Source: Megalopta genalis
Lineage: Eukaryota; Arthropoda; Insecta; Hymenoptera; Halictidae
Assembly: GCF_051020955.1 (NCBI RefSeq)
Contig: NW_027476404.1
Span: forward strand, 62,001-126,000
Length of the DNA stretch: 64,000 nucleotides
Reading direction: 5' to 3'
The notes under the pieces were generated by a model. It saw only the letters and a program-made list of their open reading frames with translations. It ran no database searches and was not told the DNA's origin. The position numbers and the translations under genes are program-made. How positions within the stretch are numbered: the first letter of the stretch is position 1; each line of letters begins with the position of its first letter. Positions 40,201 through 54,427 of the stretch are shown piece by piece.

Positions 40201-43200
40201 TTAAAGCAAAAGCCTTCTACATCGCATTGATTTGATGCTACAACATGTGTTTCGCATGGATTTTAAGCCAACTCGTTTATTTCGCCAGCATTTGAAGCTA
40301 TATCACTTATATCGCAAGTATTTGTAGCTAAATCATTTGTTTCGCATGGATTTGAAGCTAAACGTTCTACATCGCATTGATTTGAAGCTACATCGTGGGT
40401 TTCGCATGGATTTGAAGCTAAATCGTTTATTTCGCCTGCATTTGAAGCTACATCACTTATACCGCAAGTATTTGAAGCTAAAGCATTTCTTTCGCATGGA
40501 TTTAAAGCAAAAGCCTTCTACATCGCATTGATTTGATGCTACAACATGTGTTTCGCATGGATTTTAAGCCAACTCGTTTATTTCGCCAGCATTTGAAGCT
40601 ATATCACTTATATCGCAAGTATTTGTAGCTAAATCATTTGTTTCGCATGGATTTGAAGATAAACCTTATACATCGCATTGATTTGTAGCTACATCATGTG
40701 TTCCGCACGGATTTGAAGCTAGCTCGTTTATTTCGCCTGCATTTGAAGCTACATCACTTATATCGCAAGTATTTGAAGCTAAAGCATTTCTTCCACATGG
40801 ATTTGAAGCTAAACCTTCTACATCGCATTGATTTGATGCTACAACATTTGTTTCGCAAGGATTTGAAGCTATCTCGTTTATTTCGCCAGCATTTGCAGCT
40901 ATATCACTTATATCGCAAGTATTTGAAGCTAAATCATTTATTTCGCATGGATTTGGTTCTAAACCATCTACATCGCATTGATTTGAAGCTACATCATGTG
41001 TTCCGCATGGATTTGAAGCTAACTCGTTTATTTCGCCAGCATTTGAAGCTATATCACTTATATCGCAAGTATTTGTAGCTAAATCATTTGTTTCGCATGG
41101 ATTTGAAGATAAACCTTATACATCGCATTGATTTGTAGCTACATCATGTGTTCCGCACGGATTTGAAGCTAGCTCGTTTATTTCGCCTGCATTTGAAGCT
41201 ACATCACTTATATCGCAAGTATTTGAAGCTGAAGCATTTCTATCGCATGGATTTGAAGTTAAGCCTTCTACATCACAATGATTTGATTTTACAACATGTG
41301 TTTCGCATGGATTTGAAGCCAACTCGTTTATTTCGCCAGAATTTGAAGCTATATCACTTATATCGCAAGTATTTGTAGCTAAATTATTTGTTTCGCAAGG
41401 ATTTGAAGCTATCTCGTTTACTTCGCCAGCATTTGCAGCTATATAACTTATATCGCAAGTATTTGTAGCTAAATCATTTGTTTCCCATGGATTTGAAGCT
41501 AAACCTTATACATCGTATTGATTTGAAGATAAACCTTACACATTGCATTGATTACAAGCTACATCATGTGCTCCGCATGGATTTGAAGCTAAATCGTTTA
41601 TTTCGCCTGCATTTGAAGCTACATCACTTATATCGCATGTATTTTAAGCTAAAGCATTTCTTTCGCATGGATTTGAATCTAAACCTTCTACATCGCATTG
41701 ATTTAAAGCTACATCATGTGTTCCGTATGGATTTGAAGCTAACTCGTTTATTTCGCCTGCATTTGAAGCTACATCAATTATATCGCAAGTATTTGATGCT
41801 AAAGCATTTCTTTCGCATCGATTTGAAGCTAAACCTTCTACATCGCATTGATTTGAAGCTACATCATGTGTTCCGCATGGATTTGAAGCTAACTCGTTTA
41901 TTTCGCTTGCATTTGGAGCTATATCACTTATATCGCAAGTATTTGTAGCTAAATTATTTGTTTCGCAAGGATTTGAAGCTATCTCGTTTACTTCGCCAGC
42001 ATTTGCAGCTATATAACTTATATCGCAAGTATTTGTAGCTAAATCATTTGTTTCCCATGGATTTGAAGCTAAACCTTATACATCGTATTGATTTGAAGAT
42101 AAACCTTATACATCGCATTGATTTGTAGCTACATCATGTGTTCCGCACGGATTTGAAGCTAGCTCGTTTATTTCGCCTGCATTTGAAGCTACATCACTTA
42201 TATCGCAAGTATTTGAAGCTAAAGCATTTCTTCCACATGGATTTGAAGCTAAACCTTCTACATCGCATTGATTTGATGCTACAACATTTGTTTCGCAAGG
42301 ATTTGAAGCTATCTCGTTTATTTCGCCAGCATTTGCAGCTATATCACTTATATCGCAAGTATTTGAAGCTAAATCATTTATTTCGCATGGATTTGAAGCT
42401 AAACCTTCTACATCGCATTGATTTGATGCTACAACATGTGTTTCGTATGGATTTGAAGCCAACTCGTTTATTTCGCCAGCATTTTAAGCTATATCACTTA
42501 TATCGCAAGTATTTGTAGCTAAATCATTTGTTTCGCATGGATTTGAAGATAAACCTTATACATCGCATTGATTTGTAGCTACATCATGTGTTCCGCACGG
42601 ATTTGAAGCTAGCTCGTTTATTTCGCCTGCATTTGAAGCTACATCACTTATATCGCAAGTATTTGAAGCTAAAGCATTTCTCTCGCATGGATTTGAAGCT
42701 AAACCTTCTACATCGCATAGATTTGATGCTCCAACATGTGTTTCGCATGGATTTTAAGCCAACTCGTTTATTTCGCCAGCATTTGAAGCTATATCACTTA
42801 TATCGCAAGTATTTGTAGCTAAATCATTTGTTTCGCATGGATTTGAAGCTATCTCGTTTATTTCGCCAGCATTTGCAGCTTTATCACTTATATCGCAAGT
42901 ATTTGAAGCTAAATCATTTGTTTCGCATGGATTTGAATCTATGCCATCTACATCGCATTGATTTGAAACTACATCATGTGTTCCGCATGGATTTGAAGCT
43001 AACTCGTTTATTTCCCGGCATTTGAAGCTACATCAATATATCGTAAGTATTTGAAGCTAATGCATTTTTTTCGCATGCATTTGATGCTAAACCTTCTACA
43101 TCGCATTGATTTGATGCTACAACATGTGTTTCGTTTGGATTTGAAGCCAACTCGTTTATTTCGCCAGCATTTGAAGCTATATCACTTATATCGCAAGTAT

Positions 43201-44778
43201 TTGTAACTAAATCATTTGTTTCGCATGGATTTGAAGATAAACCTTATACATCGCATTGATTTGTAGCTACATCATGTGTTCCGCACGGATTTGAAGCTAG
43301 CTCGTTTATTTCGCCTGCATTTGAAGCTAAAGCATTTCTATCGCATGGATTTGAAGCTAAGCCTTCTACATCACAATCATTTGATGTTACAACATGTGTT
43401 TCGCATGGATTTGAAGCCAACTCGTTTAGTTCGCCAGCATTTGAAGCTATATCACTTATATCGCAAGTATTTGTAGCTAAATCATTTGTTTCGCATGGAT
43501 TTGAAGATAAACCTTATACATCGCATTGATTTGTAGCTACATCATGTGTTCCGCACGGATTTGAAGCTAGCTCGTTTATTTCGCCTGCATTTGAAGCTAC
43601 ATCACTTATATCGCAAGTATTTGAAGCTAAAGCATTTCTCTCGCATGGATTTGAAGCTAAACCTTCTACATCGCATAGATTTGATGCTCCAACATGTGTT
43701 TCGCATGGATTTTAAGCCAACTCGTTTATTTCGCCAGCATTTGAAGCTATATCACTTATATCGCAAGTATTTGTAGCTAAATCATTTGTTTCGCATGGAT
43801 TTGAAGCTATCTCGTTTATTTCGCCAGCATTTGCAGCTTTATCACTTATATCGCAAGTATTTGAAGCTAAATCATTTGTTTCGCATGGATTTGAATCTAT
43901 GCCATCTACATCGCATTGATTTGAAACTACATCATGTGTTCCGCATGGATTTGAAGCTAACTCGTTTATTTCCCGGCATTTGAAGCTACATCAATATATC
44001 GTAAGTATTTGAAGCTAATGCATTTTTTTCGCATGCATTTGATGCTAAACCTTCTACATCGCATTGATTTGATGCTACAACATGTGTTTCGTTTGGATTT
44101 GAAGCCAACTCGTTTATTTCGCCAGCATTTGAAGCTATATCACTTATATCGCAAGTATTTGTAACTAAATCATTTGTTTCGCATGGATTTGAAGATAAAC
44201 CTTATACATCGCATTGATTTGTAGCTACATCATGTGTTCCGCACGGATTTGAAGCTAGCTCGTTTATTTCGCCTGCATTTGAAGCTAAAGCATTTCTATC
44301 GCATGGATTTGAAGCTAAGCCTTCTACATCACAATCATTTGATGTTACAACATGTGTTTCGCATGGATTTGAAGCCAACTCGTTTAGTTCGCCAGCATTT
44401 GAAGCTATATCACTTATATCGCAAGTATTTGTAGCTAAATCATTTGTTTCGCAAGGATTTGAAGCTATCTCGTTCACTTCGCCAGCATTTGCAGCTATAT
44501 AACTTATATCGCAAGTATTTGTAGCTAAATCATTTGTTTCCCATGGATTTGAAGCTAAACCTTATACATCGTATTGATTTGAAGATAAACCTTACACATT
44601 GCATTGATTAGAAGCTACATCATGTTCTCCGCATGGATTTGAAGCTAAATCGTTTATTTCGCCTGCATTTGAAGCTACATCACTTATATCGCAGGTATTT
44701 TAAGCTAAAGCATTTCTTTCGCATGGATTTGAATCTAAACCTTCTACATCGCATTGATTTAAAGCTACATCAAGGGGT
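34275..44778. repeat. 10,504 bp tandem segmental duplication, copy 2
   Basis: This is the second copy of 23771-34274. The join is visible at 34261-34290. The left side ends in the acatcaaggggtttcgc form, as at about 44770, and then runs into atggattttaagcc, as at about 23775. The breakpoint is ambiguous within the shared tttcgcatggattt. Private substitutions noticed are 35230 (a), 38810 (t, where copy 1 has c) and 41555 (c). Confidence 0.92.
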
Positions 44779-47700
44779 TTCGCATGGATTTGAAGCAAAA
44801 TCGTTTATTTCGCCAGCATTTGAAGCTATATCACTTATATCGCAAGTATTTGTAACTAAATCATTTGTTTCGCATGGATTTGATTCTAAACCATCTACAT
44901 CGCATTGATTTCAAGCTACATCATTTGTTCCGTAAGGATTTGAAGCTAGCTCGTTTATTTCGCCAGCATTTGAAGCTACATCACTTATATCGCAAGTATT
45001 TGTAGCTAAATCATTTGTTTCGCATGGATTTGAAGCTAAACCTTATACATCGCATTGATTTGAATCTACAGCATGTGTTCCGCATGAATTTGAAGCTAAC
45101 TCGTTTATTTCGCCTGCATTTGAAGCCACATCACTTATATCGCAATTATTTGAAGCTAAAACATTTCTTTCGCATGGATTTGAAGCTAAGCCTTCTACAT
45201 CGCAATGATTTGATGTTACAACATGTGTTTCGCATGGATTTGAAGCCAACTCGTTTATTTCGCCAGCATTTGAAGCTATATCACTTATATCGCAAGTATT
45301 TGTAGCTAAATCATTTGTTTCGCATGGATTTGAAGATAAACCTTATACATCGCATTGATTTGAAGCTACATCATGTGTTCCGTAAGGATTTGAAGCTAAC
45401 TCGTTTATTTCGCCTGCATTTGAAGCTACATCACTTATATCGCAAGTATTTGTAACTAAATCATTTGTTTCGCATGGATTTGAAGATAAACCTTATACAT
45501 CGCATTGATTTGTAGCTACATCTTGTGTTCCGCATGGATTTGAAGCTAGCTCGTTTATTTCGCCTGCATTTGAAGCTACATCACTTATATCGCAAGTATT
45601 TGAAGCTGAAGCATTTCTATCGCATGGATTTGAAGTTAAGCCTTCTACATCGCATTGATTTGATGCTACAACATGTGTTTCGCTTTGATTTGAAGCCAAC
45701 TCGTTTATTTCGCCAGCATTTGAAGCTATATCACTTATATCGCAAGTATTTGTAGCTAAATCATTTGTTTCGCATGGATTTGAAGATAAACCTTATACAT
45801 CGCATTGATTTGTAGCTACATCATGTGTTCCGCACGGATTTGAAGCTAGCTCGTTTATTTCGCCTGCATTTGAAGCTAAAGCATTTCTATCGCATGGATT
45901 TGAAGCTAAGCCTTCTACATCACAATCATTTGATGTTACAACATGTGTTTCGCATGGATTTGAAGCCAACTCGTTTATTTCGCCAGCATTTGAAGCTATA
46001 TCACTTATATCGCAAGTATTTGTAGCTAAATCATTTGTTTCGCATGGATTTGAAGCTAAACCTTCTACATCGCATTGATTTGAAGCTACATCGTGGGTTT
46101 CGCATGGATTTGAAGCTAAATCGTTTATTTCGCCTGCATTTGAAGCTACATCACTTATACCGCAAGTATTTGAAGCTAAAGCATTTCTTTCGCATGGATT
46201 TAAAGCAAAAGCCTTCTACATCGCATTGATTTGATGCTACAACATGTGTTTCGCATGGATTTGAAGCCAACTCGTTTATTTCGCCAGCATTTGAAGCTAT
46301 ATCACTTATATCGCAAGTATTTGTAGCTAAATCATTTGTTTCGCATGGATTTGAAGCTAAACCTTCTACATCGCATTGATTTGAAGCTACATCGTGGGTT
46401 TCGCATGGTTTTGAAGCTAAATCGTTTATTTCGCCTGCATTTGAAGCTACATCACTTATACCGCAAGTATTTGAAGCTAAAGCATTTCTTTCGCATGGAT
46501 TTAAAGCAAAAGCCTTCTACATCGCATTGATTTGATGCTACAACATGTGTTTCGCATGGATTTTAAGCCAACTCGTTTATTTCGCCAGCATTTGAAGCTA
46601 TATCACTTATATCGCAAGTATTTGTAGCTAAATCATTTGTTTCGCATGGATTTGAAGATAAACCTTATACATCGCATTGATTTGTAGCTACATCATGTGT
46701 TCCGCACGGATTTGAAGCTAGCTCGTTTATTTCGCCTGCATTTGAAGCTACATCACTTATATCCCATGTATTTTAAGCTAAAGCATTTCTTTCGCATGGA
46801 TTTGAATCTAAACCTTCTACATCGCATTGATTTAAAGCTACATCATGTGTTTCGCATGGATTTTAAGCCAACTCGTTTATTTCGACAGCATTTGAAGCTA
46901 TATCACTTATATCGCAAGTATTTGTAGCTAAATCATTTGTTTCGCATGGATTTGAAGATAAACCTTATACATCGCATTGATTTGAAGCTACATCATGTGT
47001 TCCGTAAGGATTTGAAGCTAACTCGTTTATTTCGCCTGCATTTGAAGCTACATCACTTATATCGCAAGTATTTGTAACTAAATCATTTGTTTCGCATGGA
47101 TTTGAAGATAAACCTTATACATCGCATTGATTTGTAGCTACATCTTGTGTTCCGCATGGATTTGAAGCTAGCTCGTTTATTTCGCCTGCATTTGAAGCTA
47201 CATCACTTATATCGCAAGTATTTGAAGCTGAAGCATTTCTATCGCATGGATTTGAAGTTAAGCCTTCTACATCACAATGATTTGATTTTACAACATGTGT
47301 TTCGCATGGATTTGAAGCCAACTCGTTTATTTCGCCAGAATTTGAAGCTATATCACTTATATCGCAAGTATTTGTAGCTAAATTATTTGTTTCGCAAGGA
47401 TTTGAAGCTATCTCGTTTACTTCGCCAGCATTTGCAGCTATATAACTTATATCGCAAGTATTTGTAGCTAAATCATTTGTTTCCCATGGATTTGAAGCTA
47501 AACCTTATACATCGTATTGATTTGAAGATAAACCTTACACATTGCATTGATTAGAAGCTACATCATGTGCTCCGCATGGATTTGAAGCTAAATCGTTTAT
47601 TTCGCCTGCATTTGAAGCTACATCACTTATATCGCATGTATTTTAAGCTAAAGCATTTCTTTCGCATGGATTTGAATCTAAACCTTCTACATCGCATTGA

Positions 47701-47915
47701 TTTAAAGCTACATCATGTGTTCCGTATGGATTTGAAGCTAACTCGTTTATTTCGCCTGCATTTGAAGCTACATCAATTATATCGCAAGTATTTGATGCTA
47801 AAGCATTTCTTTCGCATCGATTTGAAGCTAAACCTTCTACATCGCATTGATTTGAAGCTACATCATGTGTTCCGCATGGATTTGAAGCTAACTCGTTTAT
47901 TTCGCTTGCATTTGG
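44283..47915. repeat. 3,633 bp block, copy 1 of 3
   Basis: The period to the next copy is 3,633 (121 x 30 + 3); the +3 equals three 31 bp units in the block, near 44771, 46201 and 46510. The block begins in gaagctaaagcatttctatcgc and ends in the distinctive gcttgcatttggagct. The part from about 45.3 to 47.3 kb also matches 22.2-24.2 kb at offset 23,080. Its first 500 bp overlap the end of the second 10.5 kb copy. Confidence 0.88.
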
Positions 47916-50900
47916 AGCTAAAGCATTTCTATCGCATGGATTTGAAGCTAAGCCTTCTACATCACAATCATTTGATGTTACAACATGTGTTTCGCATGGA
48001 TTTGAAGCCAACTCGTTTAGTTCGCCAGCATTTGAAGCTATATCACTTATATCGCAAGTATTTGTAGCTAAATCATTTGTTTCGCAAGGATTTGAAGCTA
48101 TCTCGTTCACTTCGCCAGCATTTGCAGCTATATAACTTATATCGCAAGTATTTGTAGCTAAATCATTTGTTTCCCATGGATTTGAAGCTAAACCTTATAC
48201 ATCGTATTGATTTGAAGATAAACCTTACACATTGCATTGATTAGAAGCTACATCATGTTCTCCGCATGGATTTGAAGCTAAATCGTTTATTTCGCCTGCA
48301 TTTGAAGCTACATCACTTATATCGCAGGTATTTTAAGCTAAAGCATTTCTTTCGCATGGATTTGAATCTAAACCTTCTACATCGCATTGATTTAAAGCTA
48401 CATCAAGGGGTTTCGCATGGATTTGAAGCAAAATCGTTTATTTCGCCAGCATTTGAAGCTATATCACTTATATCGCAAGTATTTGTAACTAAATCATTTG
48501 TTTCGCATGGATTTGATTCTAAACCATCTACATCGCATTGATTTCAAGCTACATCATTTGTTCCGTAAGGATTTGAAGCTAGCTCGTTTATTTCGCCAGC
48601 ATTTGAAGCTACATCACTTATATCGCAAGTATTTGTAGCTAAATCATTTGTTTCGCATGGATTTGAAGCTAAACCTTATACATCGCATTGATTTGAATCT
48701 ACAGCATGTGTTCCGCATGAATTTGAAGCTAACTCGTTTATTTCGCCTGCATTTGAAGCCACATCACTTATATCGCAATTATTTGAAGCTAAAACATTTC
48801 TTTCGCATGGATTTGAAGCTAAGCCTTCTACATCGCAATGATTTGATGTTACAACATGTGTTTCGCATGGATTTGAAGCCAACTCGTTTATTTCGCCAGC
48901 ATTTGAAGCTATATCACTTATATCGCAAGTATTTGTAGCTAAATCATTTGTTTCGCATGGATTTGAAGATAAACCTTATACATCGCATTGATTTGAAGCT
49001 ACATCATGTGTTCCGTAAGGATTTGAAGCTAACTCGTTTATTTCGCCTGCATTTGAAGCTACATCACTTATATCGCAAGTATTTGTAACTAAATCATTTG
49101 TTTCGCATGGATTTGAAGATAAACCTTATACATCGCATTGATTTGTAGCTACATCTTGTGTTCCGCATGGATTTGAAGCTAGCTCGTTTATTTCGCCTGC
49201 ATTTGAAGCTACATCACTTATATCGCAAGTATTTGAAGCTGAAGCATTTCTATCGCATGGATTTGAAGTTAAGCCTTCTACATCGCATTGATTTGATGCT
49301 ACAACATGTGTTTCGCTTTGATTTGAAGCCAACTCGTTTATTTCGCCAGCATTTGAAGCTATATCACTTATATCGCAAGTATTTGTAGCTAAATCATTTG
49401 TTTCGCATGGATTTGAAGATAAACCTTATACATCGCATTGATTTGTAGCTACATCATGTGTTCCGCACGGATTTGAAGCTAGCTCGTTTATTTCGCCTGC
49501 ATTTGAAGCTAAAGCATTTCTATCGCATGGATTTGAAGCTAAGCCTTCTACATCACAATCATTTGATGTTACAACATGTGTTTCGCATGGATTTGAAGCC
49601 AACTCGTTTATTTCGCCAGCATTTGAAGCTATATCACTTATATCGCAAGTATTGTAGCTAAATCATTTGTTTCGCATGGATTTGAAGCTAAACCTTCTAC
49701 ATCGCATTGATTTGAAGCTACATCGTGGGTTTCGCATGGATTTGAAGCTAAATCGTTTATTTCGCCTGCATTTGAAGCTACATCACTTATACGCAAGTAT
49801 TTGAAGCTAAAGCATTTCTTTCGCATGGATTTAAAGCAAAAGCCTTCTACATCGCATTGATTTGATGCTACAACATGTGTTTCGCATGGATTTGAAGCAA
49901 CTCGTTATTTCGCCAGCATTTGAAGCTATATCACTTATATCGCAAGTATTTGTAGCTAAATCATTTGTTTCGCATGGATTTGAAGCTAACCTTCTACATC
50001 GCATTGATTTGAAGCTACATCGTGGGTTTCGCATGGTTTGAAGCTAAATCGTTTATTTCGCCTGCATTTGAAGCTACATCACTTATACCGCAAGTATTGA
50101 AGCTAAAGCATTTCTTTCGCATGGATTTAAAGCAAAAGCCTTCTACATCGCATTGATTTGATGCTACAACATGTGTTTCGCATGGATTTTAAGCCAACTC
50201 GTTTATTTCGCCAGCATTTGAAGCTATATCACTTATATCGCAAGTATTTGTAGCTAAATCATTTGTTTCGCATGGATTTGAAGATAAACCTTATACATCG
50301 CATTGATTTTGTAGCTACATCATGTGTTCCGCACGATTTGAAGCAGCTCGTTTATTTCGCCTGCATTTGAAGCTACATCACTTATATCCCATGTATTTTA
50401 AGCTAAAGCATTTCTTTCGCATGGATTTGAATCTAAACCTTCTACATCGCATTGATTTAAAGCTACATCATGTGTTTTCGCATGGATTTTAAGCCACTCG
50501 TTTATTTCGACAGCATTTGAAGCTATATCACTTATATCGCAAGTATTTGTAGCTAAATCATTTGTTTCGCATGGATTTGAAGATAAACCTTATACATCGC
50601 ATTGATTTGAAGCTACATCATGTGTTCCGTAAGGATTTGAAGCTAACTCGTTTATTTCGCCTGCATTTGAAGCTACATCACTTATATCGCAAGTATTTGT
50701 AACTAAATCATTTGTTTCGCATGGATTTGAAGATAAACCTTATACATCGCATTGATTTGTAGCTACATCTTGTGTTCCGCATGGATTTGAAGCTAGCTCG
50801 TTTATTTCGCCTGCATTGAAGCTACATCACTTATATCGCAAGTATTTGAAGCTGAAGCATTTCTATCGCATGGATTTGAAGTTAAGCCTTCTACATCACA

Positions 50901-51540
50901 ATGATTTGATTTTACAACATGTGTTTCGCATGGATTTGAAGCCAACTCGTTTATTTCGCCAGAATTTGAAGCTATATCACTTATATCGCAAGTATTATGT
51001 AGCTAAATTATTTGTTTCGCAAGGATTTGAAGCTATCTCGTTTTACTTCGCCAGCATTTGCAGCTATATAACTTATATCGCAAGTATTTGTAGCTAAATC
51101 ATTTGTTTCCCATGGATTTGAAGCTAAACCTTATACATCGTATTGATTTGAAGATAAACCTTACACCATTGCATTGATTAGAAGCTACATCATGTGCTCC
51201 GCATGGATTTGAAGCTAATCGTTTATTTCGCCTGCATTTGAAGCTACATCACTTATATCGCATGTATTTTAAGCTAAAGCATTTCTTTCGCATGGATTTG
51301 AATCTAAACCTTCTACATCGCATTGATTTAAAGCTACATCATGTGTTTCCGTATGGATTTGAAGCTAACTCGTTTATTTCGCCTGCATTTGAAGCTACAT
51401 CAATTATATCGCAAGTATTTGATGCTAAAGCATTTCTTTCGCATCGATTTGAGCTAAACCTTCTACATCGCATTGATTTGAAGCTACATCATGTGTTCGC
51501 ATGGATTTGAAGCTAACTCGTTTATTTCGCTTGCATTTGG
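47916..51540. repeat. 3.63 kb block, copy 2 of 3 (with an indel-rich second half)
   Basis: This is the second copy of 44283-47915. The join near 47905-47925 fuses cttgcatttggagct to aaagcatttctatcgc. Offset to copy 1 is 3,633 until about 49650. Twenty single-base indels (14 losses, 6 gains) then reduce the spacing to the third copy to exactly 3,625. The first 1.7 kb is free of such indels. Confidence 0.88.
49651..51498. other. Cluster of 20 single-base indels: probable low-quality consensus
   Basis: Compared with the copy 3,633 bp upstream, this stretch has single-base losses at about 49652, 49792, 49898, 49905, 49988, 50036, 50096, 50334, 50344, 50495, 50816, 51216, 51450 and 51498. It has gains at about 50309, 50474, 50997, 51045, 51166 and 51347. 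Most change a short run (ttt to tt, cc to c, aaa to aa). Net change is -8, which equals the drop in block spacing from 3,633 to 3,625. Substitutions are not raised to match. This is typical of unpolished long-read consensus where reads cannot be placed uniquely, rather than biological decay. Confidence 0.8.
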
Positions 51541-54427
51541 AGCTAAAGCATTTCTATCGCATGGATTTGAAGCTAAGCCTTCTACATCACAATCATTTGA
51601 TGTTACAACATGTGTTTCGCATGGATTTGAAGCCAACTCGTTTAGTTCGCCAGCATTTGAAGCTATATCACTTATATCGCAAGTATTTGTAGCTAAATCA
51701 TTTGTTTCGCAAGGATTTGAAGCTATCTCGTTCACTTCGCCAGCATTTGCAGCTATATAACTTATATCGCAAGTATTTGTAGCTAAATCATTTGTTTCCC
51801 ATGGATTTGAAGCTAAACCTTATACATCGTATTGATTTGAAGATAAACCTTACACATTGCATTGATTAGAAGCTACATCATGTTCTCCGCATGGATTTGA
51901 AGCTAAATCGTTTATTTCGCCTGCATTTGAAGCTACATCACTTATATCGCAGGTATTTTAAGCTAAAGCATTTCTTTCGCATGGATTTGAATCTAAACCT
52001 TCTACATCGCATTGATTTAAAGCTACATCAAGGGGTTTCGCATGGATTTGAAGCAAAATCGTTTATTTCGCCAGCATTTGAAGCTATATCACTTATATCG
52101 CAAGTATTTGTAACTAAATCATTTGTTTCGCATGGATTTGATTCTAAACCATCTACATCGCATTGATTTCAAGCTACATCATTTGTTCCGTAAGGATTTG
52201 AAGCTAGCTCGTTTATTTCGCCAGCATTTGAAGCTATATCACTTATATCGCAAGTATTTGTAGCTAAATCATTTGTTTCGCATGGATTTGAAGATAAACC
52301 TTATACATCGCATTGATTTGTAGCTACATCATGTGTTCCGCACGGATTTGAAGCTAGCTCGTTTATTTCGCCTGCATTTGAAGCTAAAGCATTTCTATCG
52401 CATGGATTTGAAGCTAAGCCTTCTACATCACAATCATTTGATGTTACAACATGTGTTTCGCATGGATTTGAAGCCAACTCGTTTATTTCGCCAGCATTTG
52501 AAGCTATATCACTTATATCGCAAGTATTTGTAGCTAAATCATTTGTTTCGCATGGATTTGAAGCTAAACCTTCTACATCGCATTGATTTGAAGCTACATC
52601 GTGGGTTTCGCATGGATTTGAAGCTAAATCGTTTATTTCGCCTGCATTTGAAGCTACATCACTTATACCGCAAGTATTTGAAGCTAAAGCATTTCTTTCG
52701 CATGGATTTAAAGCAAAAGCCTTCTACATCGCATTGATTTGATGCTACAACATGTGTTTCGCATGGATTTGAAGCCAACTCGTTTATTTCGCCAGCATTT
52801 GAAGCTATATCACTTATATCGCAAGTATTTGTAGCTAAATCATTTGTTTCGCATGGATTTGAAGCTAAACCTTCTACATCGCATTGATTTGAAGCTACAT
52901 CGTGGGTTTCGCATGGTTTTGAAGCTAAATCGTTTATTTCGCCTGCATTTGAAGCTACATCACTTATACCGCAAGTATTTGAAGCTAAAGCATTTCTTTC
53001 GCATGGATTTAAAGCAAAAGCCTTCTACATCGCATTGATTTGATGCTACAAACATGTGTTTCGCATGGATTTTAAGCCAACTCGTTTATTTCGCCAGCAT
53101 TTGAAGCTATATCACTTATATCGCAAGTATTTGTAGCTAAATCATTTGTTTCGCATGGATTTGAAGATAAACCTTATACATCGCATTGATTTGTAGCTAC
53201 ATCATGTGTTCCGCACGGATTTGAAGCTAGCTCGTTTATTTCGCCTGCATTTGAAGCTACATCACTTATATCCCATGTATTTTAAGCTAAAGCATTTCTT
53301 TCGCATGGATTTGAATCTAAACCTTCTACATCGCATTGATTTAAAGCTACATCATGTGTTCGCATGGATTTTAAGCCAACTCGTTTATTTCGACAGCATT
53401 TGAAGCTATATCACTTATATCGCAAGTATTTGTAGCTAAATCATTTGTTTCGCATGGATTTGAAGATAAACCTTATACATCGCATTGATTTGAAGCTACA
53501 TCATGTGTTCCGTAAGGATTTGAAGCTAACTCGTTTATTTCGCCTGCATTTGAAGCTACATCACTTATATCGCAAGTATTTGTAACTAAATCATTTGTTT
53601 CGCATGGATTTGAAGATAAACCTTATACATCGCATTGATTTGTAGCTACATCTTGTGTTCCGCATGGATTTGAAGCTAGCTCGTTTATTTCGCCTGCATT
53701 TGAAGCTACATCACTTATATCGCAAGTATTTGAAGCTGAAGCATTTCTATCGCATGGATTTGAAGTTAAGCCTTCTACATCACAATGATTTGATTTTACA
53801 ACATGTGTTTCGCATGGATTTGAAGCCAACTCGTTTATTTCGCCAGAATTTGAAGCTATATCACTTATATCGCAAGTATTTGTAGCTAAATTATTTGTTT
53901 CGCAAGGATTTGAAGCTATCTCGTTTACTTCGCCAGCATTTGCAGCTATATAACTTATATCGCAAGTATTTGTAGCTAAATCATTTGTTTCCCATGGATT
54001 TGAAGCTAAACCTTATACATCGTATTGATTTGAAGATAAACCTTACACATTGCATTGATTAGAAGCTACATCATGTGCTCCGCATGGATTTGAAGCTAAA
54101 TCGTTTATTTCGCCTGCATTTGAAGCTACATCACTTATATCGCATGTATTTTAAGCTAAAGCATTTCTTTCGCATGGATTTGAATCTAAACCTTCTACAT
54201 CGCATTGATTTAAAGCTACATCATGTGTTCCGTATGGATTTGAAGCTAACTCGTTTATTTCGCCTGCATTTGAAGCTACATCAATTATATCGCAAGTATT
54301 TGATGCTAAAGCATTTCTTTCGCATCGATTTGAAGCTAAACCTTCTACATCGCATTGATTTGAAGCTACATCATGTGTTCCGCATGGATTTGAAGCTAAC
54401 TCGTTTATTTCGCTTGCATTTGGAGCT
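51541..54427. repeat. 3.63 kb block, copy 3 of 3, shortened by 750 bp
   Basis: The offset to copy 2 is 3,625 up to about 52236 and 2,875 after it. Exactly 750 bp (five pentamers) is therefore missing at 52231-52237, where gaagctacatc of the other copies changes to gaagctatatc. Two more single-base indels are present: gctacaaacatg (+1) near 53050 and tgtgttcgcatgg (-1) near 53360. The copy runs out at about 54427, where gcttgcatttggagct continues into atatcacttatatcgc. Confidence 0.85.
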
